This document shows, piece after piece, positions 8,930 to 16,671 of a stretch of 64,000 nt of DNA; within the stretch, counting starts at the first letter, position 1, and the number at the start of each line of letters is the position of its first letter. The notes below the pieces were generated by a model. That model was given only the letters and a program-made list of their open reading frames with translations, had not been told where the DNA came from and did no database searches. Source of the DNA: Candidatus Saccharibacteria bacterium CG2_30_41_52 (GTDB lineage Bacteria; Patescibacteriota; Saccharimonadia; Saccharimonadales; Saccharimonadaceae); contig MNZN01000003.1 of NCBI GenBank assembly GCA_001873625.1, forward strand, positions 1 through 64,000, given 5' to 3'. A program made the position numbers and the translations under genes.

Positions 8930-9817
8930 ATGACCGAACTACTACAAAAAGATACCGAAACTAACGTTGAAAATAAAAACTCTTACAAAAAATACCTAAT
9001 TGGCGCCCTAGCTGTCGCTACAGCTTTGGTTGTTTACTATGAAGGTTTCAGATCAAAACAAAACAATGAATCACCTGTTTTACCAGAACCAAAATGCGCT
9101 TCTACCTGGGAAATGACAGGAATTGACCATAAAAATGGCGATTGGATTGCAGGTGGCATTGAAATTGATAAAACTGGCGAAAAAACAAACACTCGTGATG
9201 TTTTAACTAATTGGTTTGACCAAATCGATAATGACAATGCAACTTTGGATTACTTTGCCGAATCTATTCACAAAGCCGCTGACAAAAAAATCGTAAATAT
9301 CGACAAAAAACAACTAATAACCAGTGATGGTTGCGCTACTGATTTGGCGACAAACGAAGCCAGCTATATCATGGATAAACTTAAAGACGCTGACATCAGA
9401 TACGGGTTAGCACCTGTCTCTGGACGCAATAGCTACGTCAATACCAAAGGTGAGATTATAATTTCTACTGTTACAGACAAACGAGATGCCATAATTATTG
9501 ATTTCCATAATGGCAATTTATTGTACATATTGGGCGTATGTGGCAACGTCGTCACTGCTCAGGATGTCATTATCATAAAAGAAACCAGAAAAGATACAAC
9601 AAAACACGAAACCCACAAAGATAAAAAACATAATTTAACAGAGAAAAGCAGTAATCCAAGCGACTATAGACAACCCGGTGATGGACCTGAAAAAGACTCT
9701 GGCACTGGCACTAAACCCAAAGCAACTGTATCTACTCCAGCTGAATCAACCCCGCCCAAGGTAGAAACCAAGGCTAACACTTCTGGCGAAACGAATAATG
9801 GTTCAGTTACAGATTAG
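8930..9817 (+). CDS. Membrane-anchored surface protein with conserved C-terminal tail, family A
   Basis: The ORF track starts at a GTG (8909), but the ATG at 8930 is better, with GGGAGAGG upstream. About 295 aa: a short basic N-terminus, one membrane helix (YLIGALAVATALVVYY), an extracytoplasmic domain of about 180 aa ending in a LLYILGVCGNVV motif, and a disordered Lys/His/Pro tail. The last 65 residues (SSNPSDYRQPG..DSGTGTKPK..TNNGSVTD) are strongly similar to the end of the protein at 10694-12070, and both ectodomains have CGN before the tail, so they are paralogues. Function unknown. The shared tail could be an export, wall-binding or partner-binding signal. Confidence 0.8.
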   Translation: MTELLQKDTETNVENKNSYKKYLIGALAVATALVVYYEGFRSKQNNESPVLPEPKCASTWEMTGIDHKNGDWIAGGIEIDKTGEKTNTRDVLTNWFDQIDNDNATLDYFAESIHKAADKKIVNIDKKQLITSDGCATDLATNEASYIMDKLKDADIRYGLAPVSGRNSYVNTKGEIIISTVTDKRDAIIIDFHNGNLLYILGVCGNVVTAQDVIIIKETRKDTTKHETHKDKKHNLTEKSSNPSDYRQPGDGPEKDSGTGTKPKATVSTPAESTPPKVETKANTSGETNNGSVTD

Positions 9818-9867
9818 TTAATTGCCCCTCACTACTTGTAAAACACCCCGTTACATTGTCCTAAGCA

Positions 9868-9896
9868 TTGACATTTTGGCTATTTTGTGATACTAT
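9868..9896 (+). promoter_or_regulatory. Strong sigma-70-type promoter
   Basis: TTGACA (9868-9873), 17-nt spacer, TACTAT (9891-9896). It starts a transcript about 300 nt before the first downstream ORF (10203). Confidence 0.8.
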
Positions 9897-9902
9897 TACC
9901 AC

Positions 9903-10202
9903 ATCAGTTGTCTTAGGTGTGAGGACCCGAGGTGACGGAGGTAGTTTAACAAGTCAGATCATTACAGTGCATGTCTATATGACACGTATCTGTTGTTTAA
10001 TAATTGATATATAGAAGGTTTCTGAGTACAATTTCCAATCTTTCACTAGATTGGCGGAGGCATCGTTATAAGAACTCTTAATCGAGTGTCGCTATAACAG
10101 CCCTGATAAGTTAAAGTGAACGGTCAAAGTTTATAAATTAAATAATTTACATCTTCCTTTTGAACTGGGTATTTATACCTAGGGCAAAAAAGATAAGAGA
10201 CT
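9903..10202 (+). other. Long structured 5' leader
   Basis: About 300 nt without a convincing ORF between the promoter at 9868 and the small ORF at 10203. Visible stems: CCAATCT...AGATTGG near 10040 and GTTATA...TATAAC enclosing ACTC...GAGT near 10070-10100. GAGGTGACGGAGG near the 5' end resembles ribosome-binding sites but no ORF of useful length follows. No known riboswitch was recognised. Confidence 0.5.
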
Positions 10203-10382
10203 ATGACTAAAATAAAAAGTAAGGGTGGCCCTGTTGGTAACTTTCTCATTGATTTTTTCAAGAAGAACAAGCCAACGCGCAACAAGAAACAATCGAAGTC
10301 TAAATCATACAAATCCAATACGGATCAGTGTGATAAACTTCGCAAATGCTGCTATATAAATCGTATGAAGCGTATAGCGTAA
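10203..10382 (+). CDS. Small basic protein, 59 aa, unknown
   Basis: Below the ORF-track cutoff. ATG at 10203 to TAA at 10380: MTKIKSKGGPVGNFLIDFFK, then a run rich in Lys, Arg, Asn and Ser and a Cys pair (KCCYIN). No transmembrane segment. It is the first ORF after the long leader, and its basic character resembles the N-terminal 25 residues of the protein at 10694. Only a weak AAGATAAGAG ribosome-binding site precedes it. It may be a real small protein or a chance ORF. Confidence 0.45.
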   Translation: MTKIKSKGGPVGNFLIDFFKKNKPTRNKKQSKSKSYKSNTDQCDKLRKCCYINRMKRIA

Positions 10383-10420
10383 TCCCTTGCCCACTTTCAT
10401 TTTTAACGAACAAATTAATG

Positions 10421-10642
10421 TTCGGAGTGAAATTGGCTAATAAATACAAAAAGTTTATGACTGAAAAAAATTTTGAGCGTATGTTTTTTATCGTTATAAT
10501 AATCATTTATGCAATTATCGGCTATTTTGCTTACCAAAGGGTAATCAAACCTACCGCTAAAGCTGCATTACAATTTTTTAACGCATCAAATGCCACGCAA
10601 CAAATAGAGTCAATTAAACCACAAACGTATAATTCACGTTAA
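10421..10642 (+). CDS. Small single-pass membrane protein, unknown
   Basis: The ORF track starts at 10346, overlapping the previous small ORF. ATG 10421 (MFGVKLANKYKKFM) or the GTG/TTG codons just after it are more plausible; CGGAG lies before the TTG. About 74 aa: a basic N-terminus, one helix (MFFIVIIIIYAIIGYFAY) and a short polar C-terminal stretch. It sits between the leader and the larger paralogue of the surface-protein cluster, so a role in the same envelope system is possible. Not recognised as a known family. Confidence 0.55.
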   Translation, partial: FGVKLANKYKKFMTEKNFERMFFIVIIIIYAIIGYFAYQRVIKPTAKAALQFFNASNATQQIESIKPQTYNSR

Positions 10643-10693
10643 CTAATTAGTTAATTCATCCTGGTTTACCAGTATGTCATTAACCGAAAATGT

Positions 10694-12070
10694 ATGAAAA
10701 AGCTCAAAAAGCTTCTTAGGGCGTCCAAGAGGGCCCCGAAGAAAGCTAAGGTTACCTATACCAAATGGGTTGCCGCGTTCAAGAAATACTTTCAAGAACG
10801 CAAAAAAGATAACTTTTATAGAAAACAACTAGCGGCTGGTTTACTAGCCCTAGGTGCTTCAAAAAAAGTTCAAGATGCCACGCCTGAAGATAACGTTAAA
10901 GGAGGTCTTTACCTTTTTGAGACTTATCGTGACGGCTACGAAGATAGCGTCAAGCATTCTAGACCAGCAGCCCTTAAGATGGCTCTGTACAAGACTGCTG
11001 TTGCTATCGGCAACGAAGATCAGTATGACAGAGCCTTAAAAGTAGCTTTGACGCGCATCCCAGAACCAAAATCCCCAACTTCCGAACCCGTTAAACCGGT
11101 TTGGAAATGGATAATTTTTGGAATCTGCGTGTTAGCAGCTTTGGGACTTGTTGCATTATTTTCTTCATCGAAAAAAGTGACAATAACAAACGATACCCCT
11201 CCCGAAACTGTTCCCGATAACTCAGTTTGTCAAACCTGGATGATGGAAGCAGCGCCTTTTGAAACTAAAGACAACAAACTTTATGTTGAAGGTCTAAAGG
11301 TTGTTCAAGAAGCGAAACTCGGTAAAAGTTCTGAGAATAATGAAAAAGCCCTCGAGGCTTTACAGATGTATCGAAACAAGAAGATTTATCTTCTTGATAT
11401 CGCTCAGTCTGAATTATCACCAGAAGCTTGGGCTAAAGTTGACCAAAATGCAATCTCGGATACCGATAGTTGCGCTAATGAGGCAACTAACAAATTGTAC
11501 CAAGACGTAATTTTCGAAGTGATGCATTCAGATGTATCAATCGAAAATTTGCCGTCTCCAAGTACATGGTATAACTCGGGATTGTCCAAAGGTAAGATTG
11601 TTGTTGACGGACAAAAAGGTATCACTGGTAACGTGAAGGCTATTGTTGTAAGGCATCGTGACGGAAGAGTCACGGCTTATTTAGCAAGATGTGGTAATCC
11701 GGTCCATAAGGATCAGAAAGGCCACGACAAAGGTGACACCGATGAACATCATCATCACCCAACGCCTCCACCGCCACCACCTAACTCCAAGTCGAGTAAT
11801 CCTAATGATTACCAGCGACCAGGAACGGATAATACCAGAGATTCAGGACGCGGCACCAAGCCAAGAGTGTCCGAAACTCGTCCAGCTGATGCGAATCCAC
11901 CAGTTGTCCCAACTGCTAAGGTCGGAGGTGGAGGTGTCGTTGACACTCCTACTAACCGTCCCGGAAGCGAAACTGGCGTAACGGCCCCAGCGGCCAAACC
12001 AGCCCCAACTACACCACCAGCACCGAAACCAAACGAGGGTGGCACCAATAATGGTGTAGTTACTGATTAA
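10694..12070 (+). CDS. Membrane-anchored surface protein with conserved C-terminal tail, family B
   Basis: 458 aa. A very basic N-terminus (MKKLKKLLRASKRAPKKAK), a cytoplasmic helical region to about 130, a membrane helix (WIIFGICVLAALGLVALF), an ectodomain of about 180 aa with several Cys ending in AYLARCGNPV, a His/Pro spacer (DEHHHHPTPPPPPP) and a tail SSNPNDYQRPG..DSGRGTKPR..TNNGVVTD. Ectodomain end and tail match the 8.9-kb protein, but the cytoplasmic part is unique, so it looks like a two-compartment paralogue. No catalytic motif seen. Probably co-transcribed from the 9868 promoter. Function unknown. Confidence 0.8.
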   Translation: MKKLKKLLRASKRAPKKAKVTYTKWVAAFKKYFQERKKDNFYRKQLAAGLLALGASKKVQDATPEDNVKGGLYLFETYRDGYEDSVKHSRPAALKMALYKTAVAIGNEDQYDRALKVALTRIPEPKSPTSEPVKPVWKWIIFGICVLAALGLVALFSSSKKVTITNDTPPETVPDNSVCQTWMMEAAPFETKDNKLYVEGLKVVQEAKLGKSSENNEKALEALQMYRNKKIYLLDIAQSELSPEAWAKVDQNAISDTDSCANEATNKLYQDVIFEVMHSDVSIENLPSPSTWYNSGLSKGKIVVDGQKGITGNVKAIVVRHRDGRVTAYLARCGNPVHKDQKGHDKGDTDEHHHHPTPPPPPPNSKSSNPNDYQRPGTDNTRDSGRGTKPRVSETRPADANPPVVPTAKVGGGGVVDTPTNRPGSETGVTAPAAKPAPTTPPAPKPNEGGTNNGVVTD

Positions 12071-12102
12071 GTATTAAGGATAGTTAATCATTAATATGGA
12101 TA

Positions 12103-12133
12103 GTGTGCGCAGCCCGATTTGGACTGCGCACAC
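12103..12133 (+). terminator. Strong hairpin after the surface-protein gene
   Basis: GTGTGCGCAG / CTGCGCACAC, a 10-bp perfect stem with an 11-nt loop, 33 nt after the stop. There is no T-run, so it may be an mRNA-stabilising 3' structure rather than an intrinsic terminator. Confidence 0.5.
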
Positions 12134-12139
12134 GTCCGA

Positions 12140-12398
12140 AAGGTAAATTATTAAACTGACTATATATGTCCCTGGAATTTATTCCTGCTTGATTTGTTGT
12201 AAAACGAATCGCAGTAGAGTAAATTCCTGAGCCTCAGGCTCGACATGCACTTGTTGTAATGATCTGATTTCGCCAATGGCGCCCTATCGAATGATGGGGG
12301 TTAATAGTTAACAACTAGCACCAAGCCAATTCATTTGTTTTTTAGTACCCTATTTATTAATTTGACCTGCAATAAGCACGGTCAAGAAAAGGAGAATT
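12140..12398 (+). other. Structured leader of the LPHTG protein gene
   Basis: Stems visible in this ORF-free stretch: GAATTTA...TAAATTC enclosing CTGC...GCAG (about 12174-12230), GAGCCT-C-AGGCTC at about 12233, GCC-AAT-GGC at about 12275. It ends in AAAAGGAG, a strong ribosome-binding site 6 nt before ATG 12399. It could control a highly expressed envelope protein. Confidence 0.45.
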
Positions 12399-13598
12399 AT
12401 GAAAAAATTAACCGCGATACTTTCGATGGTCGCAGCTGCAATCATCATCCCCGCAGCTTTGTTTGCTTGGGGCCCAAGTCGCCCAACTTACACGATCGCA
12501 AACCCTGCTGATCATGTAACTTTCAACTCAATAATCGATAACCCATCTCACGGTGATGAACGAAATTTCGTTCAAGTACGTGAAGCAACCGCAAGTAATA
12601 CTGCATATGCCGATTCAATCAGCCTTATATCTGGTCATGAATACGTCGTGTATGTTTACTACCACAACAATGCTGCAACTAACCTAAACGCCAGTGGCGT
12701 CGGTGTTGCACATGGTGCATACGTCCAAGCTCAAATCCCAGCTGTTGTCGTTAAAGGCAGCACTGATGTCAAAGCCGTTGGTTACGTAGGTGCCATTAAC
12801 GCAAACCCAGGCGTAGTTTGGGATGATATTAGCTTCAGTAACACTACTGGTGGCGATATTGCCCTACGTTTCGTACCTGGTTCTGCAACAATCCACAACT
12901 TTGGTGCAACTAATGGTCAAGCTTTGTCAGACAACATCATTACTACCGGTGCAAACCTTGGTTTTGATAGTTTGAACGGTGACCTACCTGGTTGCGAACA
13001 CTTTGCCGGTTATGTAACCTTCCGCGTGAAGGCCGACCAACCAAACTTTACAATTTCTAAAGAAGTTCGTATTGCTGGTTCAACAACCTGGTCAAAGAGT
13101 GTCGTTGCTAAAGCTGGTGACAATCTTGAATACCGTATTCAATACATCAACAGTGGTACAACTGACCAAAACAACGTTGTCATCAAAGACGTTTTACCTG
13201 CAAACATTAGTTACACTGCTGGTTCAACAACCATCAAAAATGCAAGCAATCCAACTGGAAAAACAATTAGCGATAACCTTACCCTTGGTGGTATCAACAT
13301 TGGTAATTACACAGCCGGATCAAACGCATTCGTCAAGTTTAATGCTAAAGTTGCCGGTGTTAATGCCCTAATCTGTGGCACAAACACTTTGACAAACACA
13401 GCCGAAGCACAAACTAACAATGGTTCTAAATCCGATTCAGCAATCGTAACTGTTACAAAACAGTGTCAAAACGTTCCTGAACTTCCTCACACTGGTGCTA
13501 GTGAAAACATTTTGGCCTTTTTGGGTCTTGGTGCAATGACAACTGCTGCAGGTTATTACCTAGCAAGCCGTCGTGTAACTTCCCTAAACCGCCGATAA
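12399..13598 (+). CDS. LPHTG surface protein with DUF11-like domain
   Basis: 399 aa. A signal peptide (MKKLTAILSMVAAAIIIPAA), a beta-rich domain of about 190 aa, a DUF11-type repeat (about 215-355: TISKEV..GDNLEYRIQYINSG..NVVIKDVLP) and a sortase sorting signal: LPHTG, a hydrophobic helix and the basic tail SRRVTSLNRR. In the family, sortase cuts between Thr and Gly and links the protein to a wall or pilus acceptor; no sortase gene is in the window. Very good ribosome-binding site, codon use and a strong terminator suggest high expression. Likely a major surface-layer-like or adhesive protein, by inference. Confidence 0.87.
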   Translation: MKKLTAILSMVAAAIIIPAALFAWGPSRPTYTIANPADHVTFNSIIDNPSHGDERNFVQVREATASNTAYADSISLISGHEYVVYVYYHNNAATNLNASGVGVAHGAYVQAQIPAVVVKGSTDVKAVGYVGAINANPGVVWDDISFSNTTGGDIALRFVPGSATIHNFGATNGQALSDNIITTGANLGFDSLNGDLPGCEHFAGYVTFRVKADQPNFTISKEVRIAGSTTWSKSVVAKAGDNLEYRIQYINSGTTDQNNVVIKDVLPANISYTAGSTTIKNASNPTGKTISDNLTLGGINIGNYTAGSNAFVKFNAKVAGVNALICGTNTLTNTAEAQTNNGSKSDSAIVTVTKQCQNVPELPHTGASENILAFLGLGAMTTAAGYYLASRRVTSLNRR

Positions 13599-13642
13599 TT
13601 CGAGTCTGACCGCTCAAAACCTCTGAAGCGATTCAGGCCCAT

Positions 13643-13675
13643 AACCACCCCCGCTGTAAAGCTGGGGTGGTTTTT
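13643..13675 (+). terminator. Rho-independent terminator
   Basis: AACCACCCC / GGGGTGGTT stem with a CGCTGTAAAGCT loop followed by TTTTTG, 45 nt after the LPHTG gene. Confidence 0.92.
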
Positions 13676-13692
13676 GTTATAATTAAAATATC

Positions 13693-13920
13693 ATGGCAAA
13701 GCAAAAGAAAAAACGAAACAAAATCTACCAAGGTCCAGAGGCTGCAATGACTCGTCCGGTTATTACGCGTATTTCTGCTGTTAATCGTTCAAAACTATCT
13801 CAATGGTGGTTTGATCGTAAAACTGTCATTCGACCTATATTAATAACTACAGGAATTGTATTATTCATTATCTTAATGATTTACGAAATTATCAAAATCA
13901 GCACTAGCGGATCATTATAG
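13693..13920 (+). CDS. Small basic membrane protein, unknown
   Basis: 75 aa: Lys/Arg-rich N-terminus (MAKQKKKRNKIYQG), a WWFDRKTVIRP segment and one C-terminal membrane helix (ILITTGIVLFIILMIYEII). A TATAAT box (13677-13682) sits 10 nt before the ATG, so the message is almost leaderless. It ends one base before the stop codon of the convergent histidine kinase. Topology is probably N-in with a short outside tail. No family recognised. Confidence 0.7.
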   Translation: MAKQKKKRNKIYQGPEAAMTRPVITRISAVNRSKLSQWWFDRKTVIRPILITTGIVLFIILMIYEIIKISTSGSL

Positions 13921-15285
13921 CTATTTAATTGGCAAACTAAATCCGAACGTACTACCCTTGCCTTCAATCGAATCAAAAATGATTTTACCGCCATGCGCAT
14001 CAATAACAGTTTTAGACAGATATAGACCGACTCCTGTGCCGTCCGGCCTTTGTTTACGTGCGTTGCTAGCACGATAGAATTTACTGAATAATTGCTCTTG
14101 TTCGTTTGATGGAACTCCAATTCCAGTATCCTTGACAATGAAAACAACATTATCGCCCATAACCGACAAATTGATATTAATATCTGAATCCTCGTGCGAA
14201 TAATAAAGTGCGTTATCGGCAAAGTTCATAATTACCTGACGAATTTTACTTTCATCAATGTCAATCATTGGGAAGTTTTTTGGTTTTTTGTACACAAATT
14301 TCAAATTACGCGATTTTGCACTAGGATCCAGGCCTTCAATTTCTTGCTCAACTACTTTCGATAAGTCGGTTGGATGTCTATCGATAATAAATTTGCCATT
14401 TTGGATTCTGGAAACATTCAAAAAATCTTCAATTAAATGAACCATGCGTTCACTACTAGCAAATGCCTCATCCAAAAATTGACGCTGTGTTGCTGTTATT
14501 TCGCCAGCATCACCCTCTAAAACCATGCTAATATAGCCCTTAACACTGGTTAAAGGTGTACGCAGTTGATGGCTTGCCATGCCGACAAATTCATCTTTAG
14601 CTTTATCTAATTGCAATAATCTAACATTACTTGACCTCAATTCTTTAGTAGCATTTTCAATTCGCTGCTGTAATGTTGCATTAATATCTCTGACTTCTTG
14701 AATAGATAGTGTATTTTGAATAGCAATAACCAATTCGTCAGCAATTGTACTAAGAACCTTGATATCACGCATTGTATAGTGCGACGATAATCGTCTACCC
14801 AAACACAAATAGCCCATCACGCCAGACTGCAAAAGTGGTAATATCAACTCAACCCTATGACTCACCATTAATCGACGAGCTGGGCTTTCTTTGTCTAGTA
14901 GCGACGCGACAATGACTCCATGTTTTTTATTATTAATGTTCTGCAGCTGTAAAGCATCTTCAATCGGCAAATGACTGTGATGCGTAGTACCAGCTGTAAT
15001 ATAATGACCTTCCGATGTATGCACAAAGAAAAAAGTTTGTTCGCTTTTCATAGTCGTTGCTATTTCAAAAGCGGCACGTTCCATTAAGCTTCGTAAACCA
15101 GTTGTAGTTGTAAGAGTACGATTTAGTCTGGCAAAAAACTCGTCGCTATCATAATTATATTGGTAAAAGACGCTGTTTATTAGACTTTCAAAGAACTTTT
15201 TGACTGGTTGAAAGAACATCAAACTGACTAAAACTCCCAACAAAAAACATCCTATAACCACCACCATAAGCATGAGCTGAATCAT
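13921..15285 (-). CDS. Membrane sensor histidine kinase
   Basis: 454 aa. N-terminal membrane helix (LMLMVVVIGCFLLGVLVSLMFF), a GAF-like sensory region (about 60-190), a coiled-coil linker (IQEVRDINATLQQRIENAT), HisKA with the phospho-acceptor His (ASHQLRTPLTSVKGY) and HATPase_c with N box NFADNALYYS, G1 DTGIGVP, F box LFSKFYRA and G2 GTGVGLYLSK. It autophosphorylates and passes phosphate to a response regulator, plausibly the divergently transcribed CheY-like protein at 15361. The signal is unknown; the GAF region suggests a small-molecule cue. Confidence 0.93.
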   Translation of the reverse strand: MIQLMLMVVVIGCFLLGVLVSLMFFQPVKKFFESLINSVFYQYNYDSDEFFARLNRTLTTTTGLRSLMERAAFEIATTMKSEQTFFFVHTSEGHYITAGTTHHSHLPIEDALQLQNINNKKHGVIVASLLDKESPARRLMVSHRVELILPLLQSGVMGYLCLGRRLSSHYTMRDIKVLSTIADELVIAIQNTLSIQEVRDINATLQQRIENATKELRSSNVRLLQLDKAKDEFVGMASHQLRTPLTSVKGYISMVLEGDAGEITATQRQFLDEAFASSERMVHLIEDFLNVSRIQNGKFIIDRHPTDLSKVVEQEIEGLDPSAKSRNLKFVYKKPKNFPMIDIDESKIRQVIMNFADNALYYSHEDSDININLSVMGDNVVFIVKDTGIGVPSNEQEQLFSKFYRASNARKQRPDGTGVGLYLSKTVIDAHGGKIIFDSIEGKGSTFGFSLPIK

Positions 15286-15360
15286 GTTACTATTCTACCC
15301 CGAATCCATCAATAAAGCATTACCAATACGTTTATTTAACGTGGTACAATAATGAGTATT

Positions 15361-15732
15361 ATGACCAAAATAGCCATTATCGAAGACGACTCTGTTATTA
15401 GCCAAATGTACCGCATGAAATTTGAAGCGGACGGATTCGATGTCCAACTAGCCAATAATGGTAAGCGTGGCGTTGGACTAGTCGAAGCTTTCCTGCCAGA
15501 CATCATATTGCTTGACCTACAGATGCCTGAAATGGATGGCGCCGAGGCACTCGAAATTATTCGCGGACACGAATGGGGAAAAAACATTCCAGTTATTATC
15601 CTAACGAACCTTGGCGAAGAAGAATCTCCAAAGCAAGTTAGATCACTTGGGATTCACAGTTACATCGTCAAAGCTAATTTGACACCACGACAAGTAGTCG
15701 GACGCGTCAAAGAAGCCTTAAACATAGCCTAG
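15361..15732 (+). CDS. Stand-alone response-regulator receiver protein
   Basis: The track starts at 15352, but a TACAAT box (15346-15351) touches that codon, so the ATG at 15361 (MTKIAIIEDD) is preferred. About 123 aa, a single CheY-like domain: acidic pocket EDD, phospho-acceptor Asp in IILLDLQMPEMDG, Thr in ILTN and Lys in YIVKANLTP. There is no DNA-binding output domain. Divergent from the kinase at 15285, so the two probably form a pair. The output could be protein-protein control, possibly of the pilus as in other CheY-like proteins, but this is speculation. Confidence 0.9.
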   Translation: MTKIAIIEDDSVISQMYRMKFEADGFDVQLANNGKRGVGLVEAFLPDIILLDLQMPEMDGAEALEIIRGHEWGKNIPVIILTNLGEEESPKQVRSLGIHSYIVKANLTPRQVVGRVKEALNIA

Positions 15733-16559
15733 ATATCTTGTTGACCTTTTATGTTTGCAACTCGGCGAGCTGAGTTAATGACATTATCAAATAATGCAGT
15801 TACTGTTAATGGCCCAACTCCGCCCTTGATTGGTGTAATAGTCAAATCTTGGCGTTCGCGAACATCAGCATTCAAATCACCTACGATTTTGCCGTGTTCG
15901 GCTGCTGTGCCAGCATCAACAACAGTTGCGCCATATTTAATCATATAGTCAGTTATTAAACCAGGGATTCCGGTTGCCGTAACAATTACTTCGGCGTTTT
16001 TTAATTCACCAGCCAAATCAATTGTTTTACTATCATAAACTGATACATCAAAACCAGCACTTAACCAAAGTTTATTTAGTGGCGCACCTACTAAACGACC
16101 ATTACCAACAATCGCAATCTTTTTATCGCGTAATTCAATATTGTATCCAGCCAATAGCCAATCAATTGCCATAGCGGTTGCCGGTATAAACATTGGCTGC
16201 AATCCCAAACCATCAACATCTTTTTCAGGCGCAACCACATTAACTGCTGCTGCGGTTTGCGACTGATCGGCTAAAGGCAACTGAATAATAATTCCATGAA
16301 CATTGTCATCACGATTTAGTGTTTCAATTTGACTAATCAATTCAGAATCAGAAGGATTATAAACATCAACTTCAACAGTTATATCTTGACCATATATTTT
16401 TTTAAGACGAATATATGTATCAATTACTGGGTTATTGCCGGTATATACAATCGCTAACCGTGGAATAACACGCCACGATAAACGAAGCGCGCGTACCTGT
16501 TTTAATTGGCGCTCCTTGATATATCCAGCTAATTCTAAACCGTCCAGAATCTTCATCAC
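15729..16559 (-). CDS. folD: Bifunctional methylenetetrahydrofolate dehydrogenase / cyclohydrolase
   Basis: 276 aa. FolD hallmarks: YIRLKK with the catalytic Lys, IIIQLPL, PEKDVDGL, the Rossmann-like VGNGRLVGAPL and C-terminal PIKGGVGPLTVTALFDN (usual PGGVGPMT, so slightly divergent). It interconverts 5,10-methylene-, methenyl- and 10-formyl-THF. Together with GlyA (29.8 kb) it gives one-carbon flow from serine. Its stop overlaps the end of the convergent response regulator by 4 nt. Confidence 0.94.
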   Translation of the reverse strand: MMKILDGLELAGYIKERQLKQVRALRLSWRVIPRLAIVYTGNNPVIDTYIRLKKIYGQDITVEVDVYNPSDSELISQIETLNRDDNVHGIIIQLPLADQSQTAAAVNVVAPEKDVDGLGLQPMFIPATAMAIDWLLAGYNIELRDKKIAIVGNGRLVGAPLNKLWLSAGFDVSVYDSKTIDLAGELKNAEVIVTATGIPGLITDYMIKYGATVVDAGTAAEHGKIVGDLNADVRERQDLTITPIKGGVGPLTVTALFDNVINSARRVANIKGQQDI

Positions 16560-16671
16560 TATATCTTAACAAATTATCAGCCCAAATGTTAGCATAAGTG
16601 TTGTACAAACACCAGTCACTGCGTTACAATTAACCATAAGTATATATATTTAACTAGGTGGGATGTGGAAA

